Shown piece by piece: positions 34,141 through 46,403 of a DNA stretch of 64,000 nucleotides. The DNA comes from Dicaeum eximium (taxonomy: Eukaryota; Chordata; Aves; Passeriformes; Dicaeidae), in assembly GCA_013396995.1 (NCBI GenBank), contig VWZP01008548.1:1178001-1242000 (forward strand). Direction: 5' to 3'. The notes under the pieces are model-generated. The model worked only from the letters and a program-made list of their open reading frames with translations. It did no database searches and had not been told where the DNA came from. Position 1 is the stretch's first letter. Each line of letters opens with the position of its first letter. The translations under genes were made by a program, and so were the position numbers.

Positions 34141-36799
34141 GGTAAGAAATGTCTGACTGCTTAGTAAAATATAATTTAGGTTTTCACTGAAAATATTTTT
34201 ATATTATTTTCTCTTTAATTCCATGGTAAAATCCAGTATTTAGGAAGAAGACTTTGGGATATTACTGCTATTTTTAGTTAATAATTCTGACCTCGTGTAT
34301 GTAGTCACAAATATTGCCATTTTAAACCAGATTTATTTTAAAAAATACTTTGGTGTGAAAAAAATAAATTATTACTACATTAGCTCTAGTATTTGTTTAT
34401 ACCTCTACTGACAATATTTCATGTAGATCGGATAGTAACAGGCTTTTGTTATTTCTTTAAAGACATCGATTTCACTGAAATGACAGCTGAAGAGACTACA
34501 TAGTGAGAATAATTATATATTGAAGAAAATTGATTAGTCTCCAGAATGGTAAACAAATAGAAAACAAAAGAAGCTGGAGTGTCACCAAACCTTGTAGATC
34601 TGCCCTGAAAGAATTGATTAGATGACGTATGTTATACAACCTATGTAAACTAAAAGTCCGTTTACTATTCAAGATGTGAAGCACAGCCACATGCCACAGA
34701 GATATGCTGTTTTGCAAAAACTTCACTGACCTTACTGAGGAATGACTTCTTCCTGGCCCTGTATTTTGTAATCCTTGAACTCTCAGAGAAAACCATCAGG
34801 CAGCAAGGCAGCACTGACTCATCCTAAATCATCTGCAGCTGTGGCCATTTGTCCTTTCAGAAAAAGATGAAACCTAATCATACCCCCACACCCACCCTAC
34901 CTCTTTAGTTAAATAACCTGAAGGAGTATTTCCTGTTTATTTCGGTTAAATAGCTCAAATAATTAACAGGAAATTCTCTCAGAAGAACCAATTTGCTCTA
35001 TTTTGAAAGGCAATTTTGTCAAAAATGCAGTTTGGTGTACCTAAGAGTCAAGAGATTGTGCTGCAAGGAAGAGCCACTGTATTATTTCTGTAAATACACA
35101 TAAAAAGAGTTGAAATACTGTTCCAAATGAGAGCAGGGAGCACCTTGTTATGTCTCCCACCTCTAACGTATACAAAATTCTTAAGACGTTATTTTATAAT
35201 GCTGGACATTATTAAATCAAAAGGTGTACGCTCTTAAACGTGTAAGAAGTCAAAATGCACAATGGCTACACATCTGTCTTGATCAATCAGAAACATCCTA
35301 ATCAGTAAAAAAGACAAAAGGACTTTTAAGCTTTTGAAAAACACTACTATTGTTGATCCCATGTGAAGTAACATTCATTATGGCTTTATCCTCTAATTCT
35401 TTGTTGATATAATCCGCACCAGTAAATCCTCAGGCGGTTACATCAATCTGTAGTTCTTGGTGTATTTAGAATATTAGAGAAGTATTTCTTCTCTGTTTTT
35501 TAATCTATTTTTCCAAAGCTCAGTGAGTATTACAGAAGGGACTAGAAAGTTTATGAGTTTAATTTTAGCAGACCCTGTCTTACTTGCCCTGTTTGAGATG
35601 TAAACTTTGTGTTGCAACATATAATTAAGGGATAAATACAGGCTCCTGTTTGTTTAAAAAAACCAAACACCTAAGAAGAAATGTAGATAATTTCAACTTA
35701 ATTAATGTGCAAGTTTATTAATAGCACCTGGCAATGAACTTAGAACTTTCCAGAAACTCAATATTTTCTTCAAAGACTCCTTGGGTTCTTTGGGTTATAC
35801 TTTTACTGATAATTTTAACTTTCCTCAGCAATAGCCTCTCCTTAGCAAGACCCTCATACAGCTCCTTTGCATACAGCCACAGGAAAAGGATCTTTCATCC
35901 CACCTAAGTAATTGACAGTATAAAAATAGTGATTAATTATTGGATAAAATGAGATGGTAAGATATTCCTAAGGTCATTGATACCAATGGCAGAACTCTCT
36001 TGCCTCAAAGCAGCTGATCCAGCCAAAGTATATAATTATTGTATGATTAAAAATCTGAAATATTTTGTATTTTGACAAATCAGCACAAAGTTAATGGCTG
36101 CCAAATTCATTGCATGTCACTTTGTCATCTGAAGACTTGGAATCCAAAACTGAAAGTCCTGTGCCTGCAACTCTGTGATTGAGGATAACATGGCATGGGA
36201 GTGCTGGTCTAGAACCAGACAAGTTTACTGCTGCTTCTAACAGGAGTTTAGTTTCAATGCATTGCTGGAGATTTGGGAACTGCTAGTATTTCAGAAATAC
36301 TGCAAAGATTCTTTTTGAAGATACTGGATTTCACAGTGTTTGGTATACGAGTTCTTTGGATAATCTCAATTTTGCTTCAAACCAGTTAGTATATAAAAAG
36401 GGTAGTGTAAGATATTAAAATGAAGTACAAGTCATATCCTACAGAAGTCCGTAGGCAAAAATTTAATCTTCTAGAATGTTCAAATAATTTAAATAACAAA
36501 TTTGTAAACCTTTTAGTCATAGTCATGGATAATAACTTCCTCTTGAATTGGCATAATTTTTCCGAATGCATTTTATGCTATTAATTGTGCACCTCCTCAA
36601 CTGAACTGCAGCCGTAAGCAGTACTAAATGAAAAGGCATTACTCTAGTCCATGAAAAAGGTTAAATTTGGTGTCTAAATTTATCTCTTGTGCATTTAAAG
36701 AGCCAAACTCTTTAGGCAATCAAGATAATTTTCCAAATATTTTGAGAATCAGTCTTGTATGTCTCAGCTTTTCACCAATGTAAGAATAATACACAGAAA
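34141..36799. other. Unique non-coding DNA; 34900-35460 is compositionally balanced
   Basis: No gene or repeat family recognised. The block 34900-35460 lacks low-complexity sequence and repeat signatures and is a reasonable place to look for conservation. Confidence 0.4.
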
Positions 36800-37015
36800 T
36801 AGACATGCTCCAGCCAATCAGAACTCAGAGTAACTGAAGAGCTATTGATGTGTACCTGTATGGGTTTTTCCTAAGTTATGCGTTTCTCTGCACACTCATT
36901 GGTTGAGCTTATCTGATTTGCATAATCACTATACAGTTATTTCTCAATAGGTCTGGCTGGTCAAGCTGTTTACCAGCAACAAAGATGCAGTCTCAGCTTC
37001 TCTTTCTCTCCAAAT
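36800..37015. promoter_or_regulatory. Cluster of promoter-type motifs (CCAAT, inverted CCAAT, octamer-like)
   Basis: 'agccaatcagaa' near 36812 contains a CCAAT core and 'cattggttgag' near 36897 contains the inverted core. 'atttgcat' (an octamer-like ATTTGCAT) follows near 36916, then 'tatacag'. The arrangement resembles a promoter, an enhancer or the U3 of an old LTR. Individual motifs this short occur by chance, and no transcript start is evident. Confidence 0.25.
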
Positions 37016-40000
37016 GATGTAGAAAAACTCCAAAATTTACATGAAAGAATAGAATAAAATATTCCAAAAATCAAATAAAATGGAGCTGTCAAGCAGTTCA
37101 AAGGGAAAGTATATGAAAGACTTGATTCACTGGATTATGCCTATTTCCATAAATACACCCCTCCCCATCCTAATCTTTATCTTGTGCAAGCAGGTCAACA
37201 AGGTTCTTATTCTCACAAGAATTGTAAGATTTCTATCTACTTCTTCCTAGCCTCACTGGGAGAATCCCACTCTATCCCTTCTGTTTAGTAACATATGTAG
37301 TTATTTCTGAGGAAAGAAGTACTTGGCAGATGAATGGGAAATGTAAGAAAAAGGGGAATTAAAATGGAAAGAAATACAAATAGGAATGTAGGCAGAATTT
37401 AGTAAAATGAAGGCTTGGAGAAACATATAAGAAATACAGCAAGGACTGGAAAGATGCCTCTGTATTTTAAAAGAAAGTTTAAAGTTGGTCCATTTCCATC
37501 ATTTATCTTTGAATACCTCTACAAAATCTAGAATGGATTACTTGTTTCTTATCATAGTTTTTTTTCCATAAAATGACCTCTATTAAGGTAATCTGCTTTT
37601 TTAAAAGCTTTTCGTTATTAGTGAAGAGTTTTAGTCTGTAAGAGGTTAAACTATGACTTCTTTAGATAATTATATATTTGTTTTGTTCTCCCAAAATTAT
37701 CTTTAAATACAAATATTTATTGGTCTTACAGTGCCAAGAATAGGGAGAGAAAATAAAGGTGGGTAAAGCTGACAATTTCCTTCTTGCAACCACACAGAGG
37801 AACTGTCTAAAATTGTGATGTCAGTGCTCCTTGATCCTATGCAACTGACAGATGAGAAGACAGTTCAGGGTGAAAAATGAAATCAGAGTGTGAAGTTGTG
37901 GTGAGACTTATTTATATTACTTATCACAAATGCTTGCATCCCACCACAGAAGAGAATGCAAATAAGTTCTTCCTATTTAGCTTCTCGTGGGCATTACAGA
38001 AAACCCAAATTAGATTGCTTAATCACTGCTGCTCTAAGCCCTCAACTCCCCAGGACATGTACTTGCCTCCTAAATTCAATGGGCTTCAGACATTGATTAT
38101 CTGAGCCTCTGGTCTATAGCTCCTTGTTTCTTCCTACAGTATTTATGGCAGTGAAACCTATATAAACATCAAGAGGTAACTGGATATACTACTTCCACTG
38201 TGTCTTCTGTAACTAGATATTATCTCTTGCAATTCAGGCATATATTTTGGTGATAGCTGCTATTCTGAGATTTTAGAAAAGATTGCTAATTTACAAATAT
38301 GATTTGGGATTTCTCAGTTAGACAGTTTCATTCCATCTTCATTCTTTAACATTCTTCACAAATATAAAAGTACATTTCTTTAGAGAATACTTCCCTGGAA
38401 CATTCAGATATAAGATTTAATCCATATAGGCAATTGTCCATCCTGCCCAGAAGCAAAATTAAATTTTTGAAAATGTTATTATGTTTTTTTTCCCCTCATT
38501 AAAAAAAAACAACAAACCTACTGATTTTTTTACTTAGGAAAAATAAAACACAAACAAAAACAAAACAGAAAACCAAACCACAAATCCAAAATCTAACAAA
38601 TTTGTAAGTCTATAAAATTAGTGTCCTAATTTGCAGAGGTCAAAATCCCCGATATCAGAGAGCAATGTTGCATCTTTTCTTCCTGTTCCACTGTGACAAG
38701 TACTTACCATCTAAGTGATCACCTGGTAACAATGGTTTTCCTACTTCTTTATTCTTCATTCTTTCCACAGTATATTCTGAATATTGTATTTATGAATGAA
38801 TTTATTCTTTTGATCTATAAAATAATCATTTTTGTCTTAGTCTGGAGGAAAGTTTAAAAAATATTTACAAGCACAATGGGGAATAACTCATACTTCTCTC
38901 ATTATTCTTATCTTTTTCAATTAATCAGTTAACACCTCTGTCCAGCAATAAAGTCTTAACCCCCTTCTGTATAACAATCTGTATAACAGTCTTCTGTATA
39001 TTCAAGAAACTAAGGATAATACATGACATACCTAAAATGTCCAGAGAATTACTCCATCAGTGGCAAAATCTTACATGAAAAATGATTACATATTACGGTT
39101 CAAAATCAGCTGCTTGCATATACCTTGCACAATCAATATTTAATATTAAAAGGTAACAATTGGTGTAAGTAAGATAAGTAGATAAATGTAGAATAAAACC
39201 TTCTAGCTCATGTACAGGAAGAATTAAACACCCAAGCTAAGTTTCCTTATTTTTGTTCTTGCTACTACACTACCTATTTAACATCTAATGTTCCATGTAT
39301 CATTACTTAATATTTCTACTGTTAGAACTCATAAAACTCTTCATCAGTGTTATCTTCTATTACTCACTGTAGCCCAAATTAATTTCTCCTAATGTCTCAT
39401 GTGAGGCTGTTCAGTTTCCAAAGCAAAAGCGAGTGGCTGCATTCACAAGGCTCTAGCTGCTAATCCCGAGAAAAAACACCTCCCCCTTGCCTCCCCCAGG
39501 TGCTAACTCCAGTCCATATCCTGGAGATAGGGATCAGCTTGTCCCGATGCAGACACTTACATCTGGTTAGCTGTCTATCTCTTCAGTTTCCACTGATTTT
39601 ACTGGCTTGTGGCACGGCTCATTTGCTGACACAAGTACGTCTGGTGGCACTGAGATGTACGAGACTTTCTTGAGTAGTTTCAGTTACTGTTACAGAGGGA
39701 TATAATTAGTGCTTCTGTGTCATAAGTAACAACCCTGCACAGATGTCTTCAATAGCATCTGACATGTCAAATTCCATTACCAATTATGTTTAGACAAATT
39801 AATTCCTAGATCCCCACTAACCAGCATAGTAATTTAGATGAATTTAGCTATTTTTATATATGTACATTTAATTCAGGGCCTCAATTAAGTTGAGCACAGA
39901 TGGTGCTCTGTGACCTTTGAGATTTCTTAGTAGATTTCACCTGGTTTCCAGAATTATTTCAGAAGGGCAGAGGTGTTCTCTAGAGCCTGTTATAGACATT

Positions 40001-41643
40001 ATGAAGAAATATTAGAAACTCAAGGGTAGACCTTTAAATTAAGGAAAAAAAATTTAAATCCCACACTAAATGCCTAAAACATGGAGCTGAATTGCACCGT
40101 CACTATTTCTTGGAACAGAGAAATAATAAATTTTCATTTTGAACTCATCAAGAAGATTCGTTTATTTCAAAATATATTTGAATTGGAAAATCTGTTGAAA
40201 CTGACAGCCACAAAAGAAACAATTTGATACTGGAGTCTCATGAAAGAATTAATGCAAGCTATTTGTTCTCACATTAACTAATTTGTCTAATCCTCTATAA
40301 CACTTGTATTTCTCCCTCTAAGATAAAATTAAATTATTTTACCTCATATTGTCTTTTTCTTCTTTGTTATATTTTTGTTCCAAATAATATGAGTCTATTT
40401 TAATTTCCCACAGTCATTGAAAATACTCCACCAAACACAAGCATTCATAAATATATTTTGGCTTCATTTAGCAAGATTTTATGAATTATAAACTTGCCCT
40501 TTTAAAATATTACTGTTTAGGAAGAATTAATTTTTCCACCATTTCAGAAGTTTATTTATTGTTCTGTTTTGTAATTAATTCTCTAACTCTCACATATGAC
40601 ATTTGTTCTCTTATATTTCCTAATTATAAAGACATTGGATAGTATTCTGTATTCTTTTTGTTTTGATTTAATACATTATGGATTTCTATCAAGAGAACTT
40701 CTTTCCTCATCAGCTGAGGTTTTTAGGTGAGGAATGACAATAAGGATTTTATTTCTTTTATTTTTCATTAAATCATTGAGTTAAATGAAGTCATGTTTTT
40801 TTCTACTTCAATTCTTCATACATGTTTTCTTGCCAGACTTTGTTTTAGTAGGAAAAGGTTCCGCCTAAGCTGTAGGACAGACACATTCTCTGGCATGGAT
40901 GGTATGTTCATTGATACCATTCAGAGCAGCTGATCTTTTGGCACAGGCTGCTGCCTGCTCCTATCCTGAGGAGAGGTGAGCACTCTTTTCTTCCCTTCAT
41001 GGAATGTCATCCATGAGGTAGAAGGAGGTAGGCAGTGTGCACCTGCTCACATGCTGTGTGCAATCAGGGCACAGTTAAAAGAGGTGCTCCAGTCAAGATG
41101 AAAATGTTCCTACACACACTTTTCCTTGAGACACTGCTATTACCTTTTCCTCTATTGTCTTTACAAGAAACACCCACCCAGCTATGTCCTATGTTCTGTT
41201 TGATTTTCCTTCGTTCTGTAAGAGATAAGAATAGCTACAAAAGTAACATCCATCTAGAGAGCACTTCAGGTAGTAACCAGTCACATTATCTAAAAAAACC
41301 CCAAGTTTTGATATGGGTTATATGCTCTTTATTAAGTGAAAAAAAAATGATTTTACTTGGAATCTAACCGCTACAGGAACAGTTATCACAGAAAGCTATG
41401 GTTTGAACTCCTGGAAACTTCGAACTCCCACAGAGTAATTTCAGAGGGTTGACACAATGTATTAACATTGTCACTCGATTACATCATCTCATTATTTGAG
41501 ACTTGTGACTGAGATATCTATACTTACAGGCTGAACCTAGTGAACCATATATCACTTTAAACCTCATTCTAATGCAACATCCACATGAAACATCAAAATT
41601 CTACATGGAAGGGGAAGGTAGTTTTGACTCTCATGTATATCTT
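37016..41643. other. Unique non-coding DNA, with a GC-richer patch at 39400-39700
   Basis: Mostly AT-rich. The patch at about 39400-39700 has C-rich tracts and several CpGs but no recognised repeat. The 110-codon sense frame at 41035-41367 has no domain signature. Confidence 0.4.
38501..38588. repeat. A-rich / CAAA low-complexity sequence
   Basis: Runs of A with interspersed C ('acaaacaaaaacaaaaca' type), split by a short unique segment. Confidence 0.75.
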
Positions 41644-42651
41644 CGTCCTGGTGGAAGAGAGGGGGGAGGAGCTTAGCACACTGTGAGTATGGCCAGGTTA
41701 TTATTCTATACTGTGCACATCATCGCTGAGGGAGGTGGTTCTGGGAGGAAAAGCTGGGTGCACAAGCAGAAGTGCAGCATTTGCCCCCCTTCTCTATAGC
41801 AGGAAGGGGTTGGCATCAGCCCCTGTGGATCTGTCCCCAAAAGCCACCTTCTCCCGTTTTTTCTGGGGCACAGATACAGGACATAGTGGTGAAAGGACAG
41901 TGGCAAAAATGTGAACCAACAGTAATGCTGAACCAACAGCACCGGCATGGAGGCTGCTCCTCCATGGAGTGTGGACCGTGGGGAAAGGACCGGCAGGAGA
42001 GACCCCTAGCCCATGCAAGGTGGCAAGTGCCCAGGTGACAGGAGCGATGCCAAACCTGGTCCAGCCAAGCTGAGCTGAAAGAAGCACAGGGGAATGGTTG
42101 GAAAAGCAGCAGTGACTTGTGGGACACGTCTCCAACACAAGAGAGTGGTGGAAAGGGCAGCGTAGGCAACTGCACAGAAATGAGCCCCAGTGGACCAGCA
42201 GCACAACCCGACTCAGATGACCCAGCTTTTGCGGAGATTCTTTGTTACTGTTTGTCATTTTTTGGGCTTGAGGCGGGGATCTGGGAATCATTAGTTGCAG
42301 AGCTCCTCCACCATCTTGTCATTGCTCCCAGTGGCCATTTGGTGAGGTGTGTGGGAACGCTCACCATATTGCCTTTGTCTGGGGAAGTCACATGGACACA
42401 AACTATGGGGAGTGTCTGTCACCTTCTTTTTGTTCTGCATTGGTGATGAACACCTTTTTGTGAATAAAACACCCTCTCTTTGCTATTAATATTGCTGTTA
42501 TTGTGCCTATCTTATTCCATTGCTTTGTGTTTTCAGAAAATTATTTTCCCAACCTATACTGTCTGTGGCTGTCTCTCCCTTACCACAAAGGGTGTGAGGA
42601 AGGGGATCGGCTTAGTTGGAGTTTAATTTTTGTCTGATGTTCAAACCAGCA
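41644..42651 (+). mobile_element. Probable ERVL-type LTR, about 1 kb, a different family
   Basis: A GC-rich block sits abruptly in AT-rich DNA. It begins near 'gtcctggtggaagagag' and has a polyadenylation signal AATAAA at 42463-42468. It ends in the type of R/U5 sequence seen in avian ERVL LTRs: 'gctgttattgtgcctatctt', 'attccattgctttgtg', 'ctctcccttaccacaaaggg' and 'gttcaaaccagca'. The orientation follows from the AATAAA and the order of these blocks. Both boundaries are approximate, and the flanking pentamers (atctt and taatc) do not match. It holds the longest frame of the window, antisense 165 codons at 41794-42291, along with frames of 119, 109 and 88 codons. Frames open on both strands at once indicate composition, not coding. 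A host GC-rich exon is a less likely alternative. Confidence 0.6.
42463..42468 (+). promoter_or_regulatory. Polyadenylation signal of the 1-kb LTR
   Basis: AATAAA in 'tttttgtgaataaaacac', about 185 bp before the inferred LTR end and followed by a T/G-rich region. This is consistent with the R region of a sense LTR. Confidence 0.5.
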
Positions 42652-43573
42652 TAATCCTCCACTCAGAAGAAAAAGTTAAAAAAGGCTGTTTCCTAATAAG
42701 ACAGACTTTCAGATATGGAAGCCATAATGTGACTATACAGGCTAGTTTTTTGTTTCCTTGCAGTCTTTGATCTCCACATTTTATAAAGCATTTTAATAGC
42801 TTAAAAGAAAATTCTCCCCCCCCCTCACCAAGCCAAGTTGATTAGGCAGAGCAAATCAAGTAATTTTTGACCTACCAAAAAAAAATTCCAAAACTTCCAG
42901 AATTAAAACCACAAACATTATTGAATTAACATAATCAAATAGAGAAAGGAGGAAGGAGGGGAAAAATACTTCAACACTTCTTTCCCTATTATAGTTTTTC
43001 ACTAAGCTATTCCAGACTTTCAAGATAGACCATGGTAAAATTAACCTAAGCTGCAGGACCCATAAACCAAAGAGACATCCCTCTTAAAAAAACAGTAAAC
43101 CAAAACATCCACATTCATACATGAAATATTATTCTTCACACTCTTCAGGCTTTGCAAGCATATTGTTACAAAACTGGATAATTTTCCTTAAAAAGTATAA
43201 AAATATTGCAACTAAGAAAAATGTCAAAAATTATACCCAGAAAGTACATCAGTTAAGATGAAAGAAAGTAGGACAATTATACTTAATTTATATTTCTCAC
43301 TGAAATGCTTATAAACATACTAGACAGAAATGACTTATTATCTGTCATACAACTCTTCCGGACTTATCTGTATTTCAGACAGGTATAGAATTTTGACTTC
43401 AATGTGTCTAAAAATTAATATTTATTATACAGAAAGTGAAAAACCCTTTTTTTTACTACAAAATCTCAGTGTCTACTTTGTATATTGAAGCACTTATTTT
43501 CTAATCTGCCAGAAATAATACTGAAATATTTCCTCTTTGGGAGAAATACTCAAGCAACTTTCCCATCAATGTA

Positions 43574-43670
43574 ATTTTGGTGGGGCGTTTTTTGTTTTGG
43601 TTTTGATTTTTTGGTGTTTGTTCCTTTTTTTGTTGTTGTTTTTGTTTAGTTTTGGTTTTTAGTTTTTTTG
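43574..43670. repeat. T/G-rich low-complexity tract
   Basis: Interrupted (GTTTT)n and (TTG)n sequence on the plus strand over nearly 100 bases. Confidence 0.8.
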
Positions 43671-46320
43671 ACAGCTGTCTTTTTGACTGTCTTGGGGACT
43701 GTTTTTAAGAATGTAAGTCTGTCTGGCAAATGATACTCTCTTTCCAACACAGTCAGGTTCTAGCAAAGATTTGCTGTAACAAACATCTGGCTCAGCTGCA
43801 GACTGGGTTATTTCACTTTCTGTCCTCTTTTTGCTTAACAGCTTAGACATACCCTGAGCATCTTCTCTCAGTAATTATCTTGTCATTTTTGTTTTCAGAG
43901 GAGTGGAACATATAAAAACTCATTCATTAAAAATAGAAGGTTGCCTGATAAAACCAGGGAAGGAAAAGAAGACTGACAGGGATAACAAAAATGACACCAG
44001 AAATTCATTACTGTGATATAGGCTACAGTAAAATAGTAGCAATATGTAATGTTTTCTTTTAGGAAAAAAGAAGGGCTTTTCCCAAAGTTAACAAAGTTAC
44101 CAAATAGAGCTCATGTCTGAAAGCTCTTTATAAATTTATAAGTCAGCTACATTAACACCTAGGTGTCTAGCTCTGTAGTGCTCTAGTTATGTAACTGAAT
44201 TTTCATTTAACATGGCTATTTGCTAAGTTACACTTCCTCTACTACCAGCTTAAATTGGTGGAGCTTCACTGCACACTTTCATTTATATTTTATAAACACA
44301 AAGCATAATTAAGTAATCTGATCAGTGTTTTGTTGTCATATCTTTCCCTGTACTTACATCTCCACTGGTTTATGATAATAACTGAACATAAGCATTCTTC
44401 ACTAAAAATATAATAGAAGAGGCTGTTGGAAGAATATTGTATTTGAAAACATTCTGGCCAATCCACAATCAAAAAAGTAAAAAAGCAAGAAAACATCTGC
44501 CTCTAAATTTACCTGTAAAATTGCCATTTAACTGTTTAAAGTTAGAACATGATTACAAGTGTGATATTAGGCAATACTATGAAATTTCTTAGAATGGTGA
44601 TTCAGTTATGTATTCCAAAAATACAGCTTCTTTTGGAAAAATACTCACATTAATAAAAATAATTTATACTTGTTTAGAATAGATTATGATAAAAGAAGCA
44701 CACAAAAGTCTTAACTTCAGATACTGGAATGGTGGGAGTAAATTAAGTACTGAGAGAGATGCCTCTGCTAATATTGTATTATTAAAGTATGATTTCGTCT
44801 TAGTCACGTAACGCTTTTTCAATGTTTTTTGGGTTTTTTTATTAAATTAGATAGTTTTACACAGAGAGAATGGACACCACACCCCTGGGAAGAAAAACAA
44901 AATAAGAAGTCAAAATGTTAAATTTTCTGATGAGCTTCTTCTAAAGAAGAGTTCAGGAAGACGTAGAAGACATGTATGTGGTAATTCTCTGTGACTTTAA
45001 GAGAAAAACTTTAAAATACATCTGATGTAACCTAGAAATTCCCCAACGTTTGCATATCTCCTCCATCCTTACCTGAATCTTGTATGCCTACTGCAATATG
45101 CAAAGGTCTTGCTTTGCTAGTGGAATAAGGACAATTAAGGTCTGGGGTGGCACATCATTATTTTCAGCATTATGCTTATAATGCAAAATTTTGCAAAACT
45201 AAGAGATTAGCTGCTTGTTCAAAAATGTCTGGAAAGCCATCCAGCTCTGCTCAGTCTCTACTCACAGAATTTCTTACTGGCTGAATGTGAATTTTTTTGA
45301 ATAGCAGGTCATGTGGGAGGAGGTTTATTTACATTCTTATAAAATATTAATATTTACTTATAGACTTAGGAAGTACCACTTCTATGTTGGTAAAGTGAAA
45401 TATTTTACATTAAGAATCTCAGTGCAGTTAATCTGATTCCCACAAATATAACTCCTTTTATGAACTAGAACAAGTAAATTATAATTTATTTATATATCAA
45501 TGAAAATTGCAGATTTCTCCCTCCTTCACTGCATGGGTGACTAAGGATGGAGAAGATTTTTATTCACAGTAAATAAAAGAATTTCTTGATCATGAGATTT
45601 AGCTAAGACAACCTAATGTGGACTAACTTATCTTAAGAGAGAAAATTTTTTGTTTCTTTCTCTTTATCTTTTTCAACCCACATGTGAGAAGTAATTGGGA
45701 GGACTCTATGCTTGGTATGTGTGAAGCACTCAAATTGCTGTAATAGACTGTACAACCATTACTGAAGTGTGAAAGGAAAAGAAGTAGTAGTTCTTTGGCA
45801 TACAATTTTCCTCATTCAGATTGGAAAACTTTTAGATAGCTCAAAGAAGAGTGAAAGATGTTGACTTCCATAATAGCGTAGACTGTCTCACCTTTGTGAA
45901 AACATGTTTGGTAATACGCAAACAAACCTGTGCCCTGAAATTTTATTCTGAAATTTTATGCTGAAATCTTTATCCAAGCAAATGTGTGTAAAGTGATAAT
46001 TGTTAAGCACAGAAGTCCATCTAAAGTCAATGAAAAATGAAGGAAAACTGAAAGTCCCTGGACAATTTGTGTGTCAGTTGATTATATGTCATACAATTAT
46101 TAGAAGCAGCTCGCCCTACTAAACTTCAGTGAACTAAAGTGTAATGTCTCAGATCTCTTTACAGGAGTTTTCAGTAGATGAGTCATCATTAATATTCCCT
46201 AAGATAACATTTCCTTTGTCATGTTTACAACTAACAGTATTTATATCAAAAAATCTCTGAAGGAAGATGAAATAAGTTTTAATATACAATGTGAAAATCT
46301 GAAAGAAATGTGAATGACTG

Positions 46321-46403
46321 TTTCCTGTTTTATGTATTTATGTATCAGTATTTCATATATTTATACATGTATATCTTACATACATGTATCATGAAACAGG
46401 AAA
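46321..46403. other. Hairpin-forming inverted repeat, 14-bp stem
   Basis: Arms 46321-46334 (tttcctgttttatg) and 46390-46403 (catgaaacaggaaa) pair at 13 positions plus one G-U. The 55-nt AT-rich loop contains two 'tacatgta' palindromes. Confidence 0.65.

Noticed and set aside
41794..42291. Antisense open frame of 165 codons, the longest in the window
   Set aside because: It lies inside a GC-rich LTR where several frames on both strands are open together; no domain is recognisable.
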